Of a stretch of DNA of 64,000 nt, positions 10,491 through 22,806 are shown piece after piece (the first letter of the stretch is position 1; each line of letters opens with the position of its first letter). Origin of the DNA: Beta vulgaris subsp. vulgaris (Eukaryota; Streptophyta; Magnoliopsida; Caryophyllales; Amaranthaceae); NCBI RefSeq assembly GCF_026745355.1, contig NC_079202.1, positions 4,128,673 to 4,192,672 on the forward strand. The letters are read 5' to 3'. The notes beneath the pieces were generated by a model. That model saw only the letters and a list, made by a program, of their open reading frames with translations. It was not told where the DNA came from and did no database searches. The position numbers and the translations under genes were made by a program.

Positions 10491-13400
10491 ATGGGGAAAG
10501 AAAAAGAGTCTAAAGGAGGAGGGTGTTGTGGTTGGTTCTTGGTGATAATAGTAGCGTCAGCCATTGTTGCGGGTATAGTGATTGCTGTAAGATCAAAGTT
10601 TCATCATTCTGATAAAGCTGAACCTGTTCCGGGCCCACCTGGTGCCATTGTTACTAAATACTCTGATGCTCTTAAGTTAGCTTTGCAGTTTTTTGATGTC
10701 CAAAAATGTAAGTTTTTCTAATGATTTGTTTTTTTTTGACAATGTGCTGTAAATGTAAGTTTTTCTAATGATTTGTTTTTTTTGACAATGTGCTGTTATT
10801 TGATGTTGAATTTTACGTTTTTGAAGGAGTTTTTGTTTGTTTTATACATATATGATGTTTTAATGAAGTTGGGTGTCACTCATTTTGATGATTGGAATTG
10901 TTGTTTTGTAGCAAAGTTATTGTTTAGGTAATTGTTGCAGTATGATTGATTCTCTGCTAAATTCTGCATTTGGAAAAATTATAGTATTGATTTGCTGACA
11001 ATGATACTACATTGTGGACCTGAATTTGATTTTTGGATGTCTGTGGTCTAAACAAATGCCCAATTTGTCAATATTATGATATAATCAATGTGGGATCTTT
11101 TTGTGACTTATAACAATCTACTTATGTTATACCCATTTGGATTTGAGCCATAAATGTGATAGTCTTGTACTATCTTGTGATCGATCGCGGTTTTGCGATG
11201 GTAGAATTATATTCGATCCAATTAGATTTATGATTGTTAGTCTTGGCTTCTATTGTAGATGTTGTATGACTTCAAGTTGAAGAATTAATTTTGACTTCAA
11301 GTTGAAGAATTAATTTTGACTTCAAATAAAAAAAACTATACTTTCTTGATCTAGCATGAGGTGCTTTAATCATATTTTAATCTTGCAGCTGGTAGGCTGG
11401 TAGATAACAAAATATCATGGAGGGGTAATTCTGCTCTGGAGGATGGAAGTGAGGCGAAGCTGGATCTCTCGAAAGGAATGTATGATGCTGGTGACCACAT
11501 GAAGTTTGGCTTCCCAATGGCGTTCACCGCCACAGTCTTATCCTGGGCTATCCTTGAGTATGGGGATCAAATGGCTGCTATAAAGCAGCTTGAACCTGCT
11601 CAAGAGAACCTCAAGTGGATGACTGACTTTCTTATCAATGCACATCCTAGAGATAATGTCCTCTACATTCAAGTAAGTTTGAGGCCTTACCTCATCTATA
11701 GTGTCCATGATTTGTTCGATTTGTAATTCTTCCTACAGGTAATATTGAAGTTAAGTAGCATATCCTGTCTTGGATCAAATTGGTCTTAATTAGTTTTGTT
11801 ATTGCACCTATGTTTCGTGGACTCGGGTACTCATGTCGGGCATGGGTGTGTGTTCAAGTCTTTGATTGTACTATTTCATGAAAATTTTCCTTCATTCAGG
11901 CCCATGATAAATTGTCGAAGTGTCAAAATCCCATGTTGGAGTATCGAGGATCCAACATAGGTATTTTAGTTTTGAGTAACATGGTTGCACTCTCCTTCTA
12001 TATAATCCTACAAGTCTTGATCATATGACTTGTGAGTGAGAATGTGCTATCACTTAGTGACTGATTAACTTAATAATTTACTTAATCTGTATACTGCAAC
12101 GGCTGCCAGGTTAAATGATAAGGGTTAATGTGGATAAGCTGATAAAAGGGTGGTCAGTTATTTCTTTGTTATCCAAAAGTAATATATTTTAAAGCAATAG
12201 GTAACATCCCAATGATGAATTTGTGTAGGTTGGTGATCCTGAAGTGGATCATAAATGTTGGGAAAGGCCTGAATCTATGACTGGAGAAAGGCCTCTTACA
12301 CAAGTAAATGTTACCACTCCGGGTACAGAAGTTGCAGCAGAAACAGCAGCAGCCATGGCAGCTGCATCGCTTGTGTTTAAGTCGAATGATGCCACGTATT
12401 CAAGCACTCTTTTGAAGCATGCTAAGCAGCTTTTTGACTTTGCTGACAAACACAGAGGTTCTTACAGTGAAAACATTCCAGAAGTTGCAACTTATTATAA
12501 TTCCACAGGTTATGGAGATGAGCTCTTGTGGGCTGCAAGCTGGCTTTATCATGCAACCAAAGATAATACTTACTTGGAATACGTGAATGACAATGGAAAA
12601 GAATTTGCTAATTTTGGAAGTCCAACATGGTTTAGTTGGGATAATAAACTTGCCGGAACTCAGGTCAGTTATTCGTAACATTATATTAAGAACTTTACAT
12701 ACTACAGTAGAAAATAGGAAAAATGAGAAGGTGTTTAGTTTGCTTTAGATTTCAGTTGCGACGATTCTTTCTCATGGAACGTGACGAAATAATGAAGTTT
12801 GTTTTTATATATATTTTCATAAGAAATGGTGGATATTTCAACTGAAGCATCAGTTACAAGTCTGATAACCGTATCAATTACACCGAGGTTATAATATGCT
12901 ATGTCTAATAAATCAACAATAAGGAAATTATCAGCCTTACTTCATAATTATTTGGCCAAAATTGATGACTGGTTTTGACAGCCTGTTTATGGTTTTGAAG
13001 GTACTACTTTCCAGGGTCAATCTTTTTGCTTCAAAGGACGGGAACTCTGGCCTTCATATGTATAGGCAAACAGCCGAGGCTGTTATGTGTGGCCTCATAC
13101 CAAAATCTCCGACAGCCACGTCTAGCAGAACTGATGGTAATTCATTTGATGTATTCTCATCTTATTCCCATCTCTACCCATTTCTCCATAACCATCAAAA
13201 GGGGAAAAAGGAGGGGGAGAAAAACTCATTCTTGCACCTTCAAATTTGTGTCGTTACTAATTAGAATTATGCTTTTTTTAAAAATCTACATTCTCCATAT
13301 CCCCAATATAACCCTTTTTCAAAGACCTTTTTGTTAACTGTGTGAAATTACCTACAGTTAGTATATAGAATATGATCTGGTTTGCCTGATATTTGAACTT

Positions 13401-14667
13401 TATAAGACGTCTTAACACTTTGTTAGGATCCTTCACTTGTAAAGAAACAAGAATAACACACAGCGACTTGTTAATGGTGCTTTAATCCACCTCTTCTCTT
13501 ATTAATGAACTGCAAAATGATATCTACAACATGTTTTTCTTCCTATCATCTTCCTTTTTATTTCTATCAACCACATCTTTCTTCCTCTTAACTGCATTAA
13601 ATACTTCCGTACTATTTTATATTTGTAGGATTTCAAGATCTCCTACTACTAAAATATGTAAACTACCCTAAGACTTCTACAATGATTAGGAAACAATATA
13701 ATTGGAGAATGGGTAATTTACTTCCTATCTAAACTCCTAAGCATAATATATTTCAATCTTATTAAATTTCCTAAAACACAAAGACGTATTTAGTAATTTT
13801 TTGCCTACTCGAACAGACTTCTGATTAATATCGGTGTGCCTCTTGGATTGCATCCCAACAGCACTTGCTAGTTATATTGACTTAACAATATGAGAAACTA
13901 GGGCAGTGGGGAAATGTTGGTCGAAAATAAGTTATATGATTTGATGCTTTTTAGTTATATTACTGTCGTTATTTGTCTCTATTAAGTGTGCTTTAGTTCT
14001 ATTGCTGAGTGCTATCCAAATGTGTAAAAGTACCAGCTAGTTCTCTTATTCTATACCTCATCACCTTTTGGACTGTGGATCCAGGTGGTCTTATATGGGT
14101 TAGTGAGTGGAATGCGCTTCAGCATCCTGTCGCATCTGCGTTTTTGGCTGTTGTCTACAGTGATTACATGCTTTCTTCAAGAACCGCACGGATTTCTTGC
14201 AATGGAAATTCCTATAAGCCATCAGAACTTCGGAAGTTTGCACTCTCACAGGTGCGGTTTCATGCCCCCAAACTAGCTAATCAGATATGAGAAAAAACCT
14301 GCATTTAATTTCTTTGGTTTCTATGCTTTGGCAGGCTGATTATGTTTTAGGAAACAACCCTATGAAAATGAGCTTCCTTGTGGGTTATGGGGACAAATAC
14401 CCACAATTTGTGCACCATAGAGGAGCGTCAATTCCAGCAGATGCAAAAACTGGATGTGATGATGGATTTAAGTGGCTTAATTCTACCGAACCCAATCCAA
14501 ATGTGGCTGTTGGAGCACTTGTGGGAGGGCCCTTCTTGAACGAAACATTTATCGATGATCGGAATAATAGTATGCAAACAGAACCAACCACATATAACAA
14601 TGCCCTTGTTGTCGGCCTCTTATCGGGTTTGGTCACCACTTCTTCAGTAGTTTCATCTTTTACATGA
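10491..14667 (+). CDS. Membrane-anchored GH9 endo-beta-1,4-glucanase (class B)
   Basis: Six exons: 10491-10707, 11389-11672, 12229-12663, 13001-13136, 14085-14251 and 14335-14667. All introns are GT-AG and the phases join cleanly to 523 residues plus TGA. The N terminus is short and cytosolic (MGKEKESKGGGCCGW), followed by a hydrophobic anchor at about residues 15-36 and then the GH9 catalytic domain outside the membrane. Visible GH9 features are YDAGDH (catalytic Asp pair, D105 and D108), the FVHHRGASIP signature with H440/H441, and D488..E496 in the DDRNNSMQTEP segment, where E496 is the expected proton donor. No C-terminal cellulose-binding module follows. The layout matches the plant membrane-anchored GH9B group (Arabidopsis GH9B7-like, from memory). 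Such enzymes cleave beta-1,4-glucan during wall assembly or loosening. No disabling change was seen; the start is the first ATG. A duplicated splice donor at exon 1 is described separately. Confidence 0.95.
10704..10796 (+). repeat. 47-bp tandem duplication containing the exon 1 splice donor
   Basis: The segment starting AAATGTAAGTTTTTCTAATG and ending GACAATGTGCTGT occurs at 10704-10750 and again directly after, at 10751-10796. Both copies carry the AAATGTAAGT donor. The first GT, at 10708, gives the correct reading into exon 2. Use of the second, at 10755, would retain an in-frame stop at 10719-10721. Confidence 0.9.
11267..11326 (+). repeat. 25-bp tandem repeat in GH9 intron 1
   Basis: About 2.4 copies of a unit beginning TGACTTCAAGTTGAAGAATT, with a period of 25 bp, ending about 60 bp before exon 2. 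Confidence 0.9.
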
Positions 14668-15227
14668 AAGTAATCCGATTCTACAAACTACATTGGTTGT
14701 ATGACTTGTATCTATGTTGTATGTGTGCTGTCCATATCTATGTAGGTATTGTTTTACATTGTTGCTATTGTCATCATAGTACAATGACTAGTGTGCTGAA
14801 CATAACTGGACATGGTTGGGGTAGTAAACTAGTAATTAGTAGTTAGATGTCAACTTCTTTATATGCAGTAAGCAGTATGTATGAATTAGCAGTCGCAATC
14901 ATTTTTTTTATATATATATTTTTTGTTTTTTTGGGTTTTTTTTATCGGGTAGAAGGTTTCTCAAATTTTCCCTTAAATTCATATTCTGTTTTGAGCTCAA
15001 AAAGATCGATTCAACGTGAAGACTGAAAAATAGAACTCGTTGAGCTTGTTTTATCTATCATGCGACAAATACTTAACTCGGTTACACCAAGACTGAACTC
15101 TTTTGTTTTAAGGTGTACGATTGAGTGGCAAGAAATTATAAGACTAATTGGTATCCGGCTATCTAATCTAATTTACTCTAATCAAATTTGAATTTTGAAG
15201 ACTAGTGTCTTAAGAATAAGTAGAGAA
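14668..15227 (+). other. GH9 3' flank
   Basis: This follows the GH9 stop codon and presumably contains the 3' UTR and poly(A) site. There is T-rich sequence at 14908-14945. No further gene is seen. Confidence 0.4.
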
Positions 15228-15490
15228 CTAGTTATTAGGCCTGAGTTATGCCCCGGGTAAGAAAAAAATCATTTATTAATATAATGCTTTATGATAATAA
15301 CACTAAATACAACTTAGCATAGTGGTTAAAACTTTAGTATATATATTTGAGGTTTTGCAATCAAACCCTATACTCTGTAATTTCTTGTTCTTTTTATTGT
15401 ACATGGATTGCATGAACTAAAACTCCATAGGGAGAGCCCCACGTGGCGTAGTTTCTTGTTTTCGCACGCCTTTTAATATATTTGTATAGA
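15228..15490 (-). mobile_element. Non-autonomous Helitron, copy 2
   Basis: Same structure and same 263-bp length as 48-310. On the minus strand it starts A|TCTATACAAATATATT and ends CTAATAACTAG|T, with a GC-rich hairpin arm (CCCGGG) near the 3' end that has decayed on one side. Long stretches are identical to copy 1. Confidence 0.78.
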
Positions 15491-16051
15491 TACGATTGTT
15501 ATTATAGACTTGGTTGCACCTTATATTAAAGAACTCCAAATGAGCAAATAAGCAAAATGAGAATGCTCTAAATGAGAAAATGATTAGACTAAGTATTAAA
15601 TATACCTTGCACAAAGGACACCTAGGTCATCAATGTTGCTTCGCATGAACAACCATAGGTTCACAACGGAAACAACCACTTCTTGCCTGCATCAGATAGA
15701 GCAATTGCAACACCATAATTATGACAATTCTTGGTAAATTAGTTTACAACTAACTTGGAGAAGGCGTTTCTAAAACTCAAGTAGGATTTGAATTATACTT
15801 TAGAGAAGTTAGAGCGCTGAATCGCTCGATCAAGAAAGAACAATGAGATGGTGTTGTGCAATGAGATAGTAACAAGAGAAGACTTCTTCTTCTCTGAATC
15901 TTTTGAAATATAACCTCTATAGGATTTTGGAAAATCTCCAAATCATCTGTTTGAAAGCTAAGATAGGAGAAGCACCAATGAGAAAGAGTCGTTTTTGGAC
16001 AAACCATCAGTAAAGGCCTAAGGATCTAGTGGTGAATGTGGAAGAGGTTTG
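15491..16051. other. Intergenic, nothing recognised
   Basis: No supported gene. The minus-strand frame at 15777-16007 shows no family signature. Confidence 0.5.
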
Positions 16052-16059
16052 GTTATAGG

Positions 16060-16695
16060 TAGACCTGGCAAAGTTAGTCCTGATCCGAAAATCCGGTCCG
16101 AAATATCAGATCCGTGGTCCGATCTGGGTCCGAACGAGACGGTCCGAACCTTGATCCGAATCCGAAACGGTCCCGATCCGGTCCGAATCCCGATCCGAAT
16201 AATCTTGATCCGGAACTCATCCGTAATCCGAATGATCCGATATAATCTTACCCGATCCGAAACCGATCAGGCCCGATCTAAAACTGATCCGACCCGAAGG
16301 TAAACCGATCCGAAATTATTGGTTTAGATTAGGATTTGATCCGAAATACCCGAAACTTACCCGTTTTTTTTATATAAAAACAATATCATTGGCATAAGTA
16401 TTGCATTCATTCCACCATAGTTCTATCCCGATCCGAAATAATAGTCCGAACGATGCCCCAATCCGAAACAATCCGATCTGGCCCGATCCCTGTCCGAATT
16501 TAACTTGATCCGAAAACGGTCTGATATGAATTGGTCCGGTCCGATTCCGATCCGAAATAATAGTCTGAACAATGACCCAATCCGAAACGGTCCGATCCGG
16601 TCCGATCCCAGTCCGAATATAACTTGATCCGAAAACGGTCCGATCTGAATTGGTCCGGTCCGAATTCGATCCGATTGGTCCGATTGCCAGGTCTA
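16060..16695. mobile_element. hAT-like element filled with GATCCGAAA words
   Basis: Perfect 12-bp inverted ends, TAGACCTGGCAA and TTGCCAGGTCTA, are flanked by a perfect 8-bp TSD, GTTATAGG, at 16052-16059 and 16696-16703. This is diagnostic of a hAT-type insertion. The interior is almost entirely degenerate GATCCGAAA and GGTCCGA words. The frame at 16049-16303 is a by-product of these repeats. Confidence 0.85.
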
Positions 16696-16703
16696 GTTAT
16701 AGG

Positions 16704-17049
16704 TCTTATTAAAGGCTTTAATTGGTGAGGGTTTTTAGGCGGTCCAAAACTTTAAATTGGTTGCTTCAGAAACATGTATTTTGTTTCTTGGATCAAAGTC
16801 TCCCTCCTAAATCATGTCCAAGAATAAAAATTCCCTCTCAATTTCAAAATTTAATTAAGCTATAGTTTTGTTTAAATATTACAATTTTTCATGTCTTTCA
16901 TTTTACTAGTCCGTCCCATATCAATACATTTTGACCATTTACACTATTCACATAACTTACAGACAATTTTTTCATACTAATATATAAAAACAAATGTAAA
17001 TTATATAAGATTAATTAGAATCATTGGCAATTAACAATTGGTTAGATAG
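16704..17049. other. Spacer with a Stowaway-like fragment
   Basis: TACTAGTCCGTCCCATATC near 16905 resembles a Stowaway terminus, but no partner end was found. Nothing else is recognised. Confidence 0.35.
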
Positions 17050-17286
17050 TGTAACTTAGGAGCTAAAACATTTTTAGCTACTATAGCCTAGAAGTAATTT
17101 GTAGTTGAGCAGACAGGTTATCTAATTCTGTTATAAGTTAGTTAGTCTTAGTTTAAGTAGCTTATTATTTACACTTCATTCAAGCTTTGTATAAATAGCT
17201 TCTAGGTTGTAATATTGAATTGAATAGATTGAAAATAATTTTTTTACAGAGAGATCTCTCTCTAAACATTCCAAATTATCTCTTCA
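17050..17286 (+). repeat. Copia A 5' LTR
   Basis: Begins TGTAACTTAGG and ends ATCTCTTCA. It is followed directly by TGGCATCAGAGC (17287-17298), a primer-binding-site variant for initiator-Met tRNA. The last 126 bp match 30184-30319. The left limit is inferred from the TG start only. Confidence 0.6.
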
Positions 17287-20200
17287 TGGCATCAGAGCTA
17301 GAAAACTCAAATTGATTGAATTTTTTGATTTTATTTGATATACTAAACTGAATTAAGATCTTCTACAATAAAATTCATCTGTTTCTTGAATCAACATCTC
17401 TAAAGTTGCTTTCCTTCTGATTTCTTACAGATTCTTGAGAAATCTAATTATTGTTTTTAATTTCTGGAAAAATAATTGGACAATCACAAAATTCAAGTTC
17501 TCAATATCAAAATAATATAGTAGGATATACAGATTAGTATTTCCCAAGTTCAGGTGATCAACCTGATCAACATCTTGGTGCGCATAAACTCAATGGAGAT
17601 AATTTTCTTACCTGGAATCGAGCGATCATATTAGCTTTAGGAGCTAAGAACAAATTGACTCTTATAGATGGAAAAACTGTTAGACCTCCATATGGTTCTA
17701 AGAAGATTTGCAGAAACTAGCTTAGAAACGATTACATAATTCAATCATGGCTGCTGATTCCATGGATAAGATGATTGCAGAAAGTTTCATTCTTCAACAA
17801 TCTGCAAATCAGTTGTATGAAGAAATTCTTGAGAGGTATGGACAATCTAATCACCTAATTGTTTGAATTGCATAACAACTTTCTTCTATTCAACAAGGAT
17901 ATGATTATATTCTTCAATATTACTCAAAGCTGAAAAGAGTTTGGGATGAAATTCAATTGTCAGATGGATTTCCATTATGATTGTGGTGCCTTAGCTAAGT
18001 GTTCATGTGGAATTTTGAAGAAAGTCCTAGTTGCTGATAAGAAACAGAAGTTAATTCAACTTCTTGTTGGCTTAGATAAAGGTTATGATATTGTAACAAC
18101 AAACATCTTGAGTATGGATCCTTTGCGTATGTCAATAGAGCATATTATATGTTATCGAAGAGGCCAAACATGATGAATATTCAACATGGATCTTTAAGTC
18201 ACATCAGTGCATTTGTGTCTATAAAACAACCACCATATTAAGGAGCAACATCTCAACATAATCATCCTTCTCAAGCTGATAGAACAGATGAAAAGAGAAT
18301 CAAATGTGCATGATGAGCAGCTGAAAATGTGATTATTGTAAGAAAACTGGTCATACTATGGATTAATGCTTCAAATTATCTGGAAATTATCCAGATTGGT
18401 TTCTTAATATGAAAAACAAGTCATTTGGAGCTGTTTCTACCAATAAGATGGCTGCTCATGTTGCTAACACTACTAAGGAATGCATTGTTGCTATTCCTTT
18501 AGACTTTACTGCTGAAAATCATATTGAACACTCTCAAGTTGATTCAGCCGTGGTGCAATATGTCTACAAGGAGATGATGAAATTGGTGAAAGGACAAGCT
18601 AATCAACATAATTCTTCAGATTTCACTTCTTCTAGTGAATTTTGCAAGTATAATTACTGCATACAATATTAATAAAATGCAATATTTGATGATAAATTGG
18701 CTTGGATTGTGGATACAAATAAATGCTACAGGTCATATGATTTAGGGTAGGACCTTATTTACTTCCTAGATTACTTTATATAATCCTATTAAATTTTGTT
18801 TAATTACTTGATTGTACAACCTAATTAGTATATATTACTGGTACTATTAATCTCGTAGATACAATTCTTCTCAGAAATGTGTTGTTGATTATTGCTTTCA
18901 CTCACAATATTCTTTCTGTCAGTAAGTTGTTGGTTCAAAATAACTTGCTTGATGTATTCACTCTTTTTTTTATCAATTCAGGACCCTACAACTAAAGCAA
19001 ACCAAGCTATTGGATATCAACAAGCTGTCTTATACAAGTTCAGTTCTGTTTCTTTTCCTTCTTTATTAATAAGAGCTTTAAAGTTGGCATTTCTATTCCT
19101 ACACTTAGGCCTTGTTTGGTTGTATATGGAAAGTCATACTTCCTAGGAAGTTTTTTTTTCCATGTATTTGAAATTCTTGCGAGGAAGTGTAAAATTGTGT
19201 TTGGTTGATAATGGGAAGTAGAACTTCCTATGAGAAGCTCTACTTACCTAGGGGAAGCTAGGTAAGTAACTTTCTCCATTTTGGAGGAAGTAGAACTTCC
19301 TAGGAAGTGCAAATTCCCATGGTTTTGCCAACCAAACAACTACATATACTTCTACTTCCTAGGAAGTTTCACTTCCCATGATTTGTTTTGTCAACCAAAC
19401 AAGGCCTTAGTGTTTTACATGCTAGGTTATGACATCTTTTAACTCAGAAAATGTCTAAGTTGGCTATTCGTTTTATATCGAATAATGAAACCGAATTTTG
19501 TTGCGAACCTTGTGTTTTTGCTAAATCACATAATTCATGGTGCAATTTTTCAATTGGTTCATTTGGATTTTTGGGTCCATATAAACATCCTTTTTTGTCA
19601 GGAGCTACTTACTTTTTTATTGTTCTTGATGATTTTTCAAGAACTACTCAGGCTCATTTGGTCTACCCTAAAACTTAAGTTCCTGTATTAATGGAAGACT
19701 TTATTGCTTAATTATGTTAAGAACCAGTTTAACACTTCTAGTAAGATCATTAGGGTACAAAGTTTTTCTGAGATACTTGTACTGATTTATTTTCTATTAA
19801 AGGCATCATACATCAGAGAAGCCATCCCGCCAAACCCCAACAAACTGGTAGGGTAGAAAGAAAGCGTAAACACCTTCTTGAAACAACTAGAGCTATTTAA
19901 TTTTATGCTGCTCCTCCACATAAAATTTATGGCAAGAGTGTTTATTGGCTTTGACCTACTTAATCAATGTCATGCCTTCTTCAATTTTACAGTGGAAAAT
20001 TCCTTATGAGTATTTGATAAAACAACCTCCTTCCTATGATCATTTAAGGGTTGTTGGTTGTCTATGTTATGCCTGTTGTAAAACCTCTAATAGATAATGC
20101 ATATTTTTAGGATATCCATAAGGACAAAAAGTTATAAATTGTATGATCTTGACACTTAGCGGAGATGTCAAATTTCAGGAACATGCTTTTCCTTTGAGAC

Positions 20201-20371
20201 TCCTAAATCATTTTTAGATGATTCCATACCATCCAATAGTGTTATGGTTACTCATGGTTTACATGATGATGATATCCCTTATTTTTTTCTCTTGTTTCAT
20301 CTCGTACATCTACTCATCCAAATGCTTCTTCACATATACATCCTTCTACTTCGTCACATGTTTCTCGAATT
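17287..20371 (+). pseudogene. Copia A gag-pol remnant
   Basis: Decayed plus-strand Ty1/copia body. After the primer-binding site, gag is visible near 17580-17700 (LNGDNFLTWNRAI). Next comes a CCHC zinc knuckle near 18325-18380 (CDYCKKTGHTMD, then a stop, then C). The pre-integrase/integrase start lies near 19450-19680 (CEPCVFAKSH, then FFIVLDDFSRTT), the integrase core tail near 19805-19900 (QQTGRVERKRKHLLETTRA), and the GCLCYA region near 20050. Many stops and frameshifts interrupt it. A Tourist MITE lies inside at 19108-19406. The body stops at about 20371 where the CACTA-like copy begins; RT and RNase H are not seen on this strand. A matching LTR piece lies at 30184-30319. Confidence 0.8.
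19108..19406. mobile_element. Tourist-like (PIF/Harbinger) MITE
   Basis: Inverted ends GGCCTTGTTTGGTTG and CAACCAAACAAGGCC are flanked by TTA at 19105-19107 and 19407-19409, the 3-bp TSD typical of PIF/Harbinger. The body carries several short palindromes of the form ACTTCCTAGGAAGT. It has no coding capacity and lies inside the copia A body. Confidence 0.88.
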
Positions 20372-20455
20372 ACAGAAGGGATGCACTTTTTTAAAAAGCG
20401 CAGCCCTTCTATGGGCATTTTTTTTAAAAGAATTAAGCGCAGCCCTCACAATTTA

Positions 20456-20501
<46 letters not shown>

Positions 20502-21522
20502 GCTTCTCTCTCACCCTCCCTCTTCTCTCTCACCCTCCCTCTTGTATTAGTAAAAATATCAACAAAAAAATCCACCAAACAAAAACCCAGAAAAAAACAA
20601 AAATTAGGGTTTGCTTAAATTGAGAGCAATTTACAAGAGGGTCGATCCGTCAATGGAAGAATCTAGAAGACGACATACTAATACTTGAATCGAAGCTATT
20701 TTGAATAGGAAGAACACTATTTTTATGTGAACAAAGCGAATTCCATCCAATAATCAAAGTAAATTTTCTTTTTATTTTTCCGTTTTTGTGTGTTCCTATT
20801 AGATCTTATCTTCTGTTTTCTCTGAATTGTACCTAATGTTTGTCAATTGTTGGAAATCGCATGAGTGAATAATTTGATAACTAATTGAAATATGTAATTG
20901 GATCATAAATCAAAGCTTGATGCTCTAATTCCTGCCATTGTGATACTGTAAATGGCGAAACCCCAATTTCTGATACTCTATTCATTTTTTCTGCCTGAAC
21001 GCAGGGCTAAGGGATTTTTTGTTAGTTGGTCTTTTTCGTCAGATCTGAAAGCAGGGCTAAGGGCTTTTTCGTCGTTTTCTCACTGAACGGAGGTTGAACT
21101 CCGGCAACGACAACCACAAGTTATAGATTTTCGTTTTTCAGATCTAGAATTTCTTGATTTTTGTTTTGATGAATTCATGTAATTTCAGATCTATAATTTT
21201 TCTCGTTTGTTTTTTTGTTCGTTTTTTTCATTTTTGTTCATTTTTTTTCATTTTTGTTCATTTTTGTTTTGATGAATTTATGTAATTTCAGAAAGGCAAG
21301 TATAGTGTTTTTGGTTTATTGTGGAATATGTTAGTCTTGTTTCATCTGTTTGAATGAGAGTGGTTTGAGGGTTATCAACAACATGCTGTTTATATAGATA
21401 ATCATGCTGTTTGATAAAAAAAAATGTCAAATTTTTTTTTTTTTTTTATTTTTTTTTTTGGTTGGAAGGGCTGCGCTTTTACCTAAAAAGCGCAGCCCTT
21501 CAAGCTTAGAAGGGTCGCCCTT
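20372..21522 (+). mobile_element. Truncated copy of the GGGCTGCGC CACTA family
   Basis: The interior matches 28813-29960 closely over about 1.1 kb: the CT-rich tract, then ATTAGGGTTTGCTTAAATTG, a short ATG frame, and T-rich sequence. Both outer ends are cut inside the terminal palindrome arrays (AAGGGATGC.. at the left, GGGTCGCCCTTC at the right), and no CACTA terminus or TSD is left. Confidence 0.8.
20466..20499 (+). repeat. (CT)n microsatellite
   Basis: Uninterrupted CT run in the truncated CACTA-family copy. The copy at 28535-30053 has a shorter, interrupted tract here. Confidence 0.95.
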
Positions 21523-21529
21523 CTTATGG

Positions 21530-22492
21530 GAGTATGGTTGGTTTTGGATTGTTTCAGTCCATATTTCTTCAGCAGTTTCTTGACATATTTTTGTTGATGG
21601 ATTATTGTTCCTCTTTTGGTTTGCTTGATTGGCAAGCCCTAAAAGAAGTTCAATTCTCCCATCATACTCATTTCAAATTCATCACTCATAAGATCAGCAA
21701 ACTCCTTACAAAGAAAGTATAATATCATCAATATAAATGTGGACTACTAATATGTCTGTTCCTTTTGAACGAAGGAACATGGTCCTATCAACTTTTCTTC
21801 TAACGAAGTTATGAGAAAGTATGAATTTCAACAATCTTTCATACCATGATCTAGGAGGTGTTTTAACCCATAGAGAGCTTTGTCAAGCTTATAGACCTGA
21901 TCTGGAAGATTGAGATTTTCAAATATGGGAGGTTGTTCCACATAGACGTCTTCTAACAAAAATCCATTTAAAAATGCACATTTTTACGTCCATTTGGTAC
22001 AACTTAAATCCCATAGAGGCTGCAAAAGCAATTAAAATTCTAATAGCTTCTATCCTAGCAACAAGAGCTAAGGTTTCATCGAAGTCAATACCTTCTTTTT
22101 TATTGTACCCTTTGGCTACGGGTATGACCTTGTTTCTTATGAAAATTCCATGTTCATCAATCTTGAACCTGAATACCCACTTGAGCCCAATTACCTTATG
22201 GTTTTTTTGGCTTAGGTTCCAGGTGCCAGACTTTGTTCCTCTGAAACTCATTTAGTTCCTCTTGCATAGAGTTTATCCAATGAACCTCTCTTAATGCTTC
22301 CACATGATTTTTAGGTTTTATCATAGATAGAAAAGTACAAAAATTCTTCATTTGGGATCTCGTTTGAGTTCTCTTTTCAATATCACTTATAATTAACTTT
22401 GAGGGATGAGAATTTTGGTGTTTCCAAGGCTTTGGATCAATTCTCCTTGTTGTTGCAGTTCCTTCTGGTGCTTCTTGAGGTGTTTGTATCAT
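21530..22492 (-). pseudogene. Copia B reverse transcriptase remnant
   Basis: Frames at 22492-22196 and 22251-21919 read the conserved RT entry: [21 protein letters not shown], then [17 protein letters not shown], then [28 protein letters not shown], then FKLYQMDVK. The YVDDI-type motif appears near 21735-21745 as YIDDI. A frameshift joins the two longer frames, and the region past the catalytic motif is only partly readable. Function in an intact element would be reverse transcription of element RNA. Confidence 0.85.
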
Positions 22493-22806
22493 AGGAGTTT
22501 CTTCATTCCCATGAGTTCCTGCTTCTTCTTGAGTTACACCTTATGTCTGTTGTGCAGGAACATGCTTCCTTTCTTTACCTGTAGGGGTTAGTTCCTCATC
22601 ACAGTGGTTTGACTCTTTAGGTCGAGTTAATCCAATCACAAAGTTATCATCATAACTTGGTTGCTGGAGAGAATTAGTTTCATAAAAAATTATTATATGG
22701 ACACTTTCCTTTACACACATTGTTCTCTTGTTGTCGAGTCAATATGCCTTTCTATTTGATGCATATCCTAAAAATATAGCTCCATCGCTTCTAGTGTTAA
22801 ACTTTC

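Noticed and set aside
12249..12681. Antisense reading frames over GH9 exon 3
   Set aside because: They mirror the conserved exon on the opposite strand and have no family resemblance.
13137..13337. Extension of GH9 exon 4 reading through the donor
   Set aside because: The family sequence (TSSRTDGGLIWVSEWN) continues exactly into the exon at 14085, so the read-through is intronic.
16060..16695. Satellite or simple repeat
   Set aside because: Inverted ends and a perfect 8-bp TSD show that the array is inside a transposed element.
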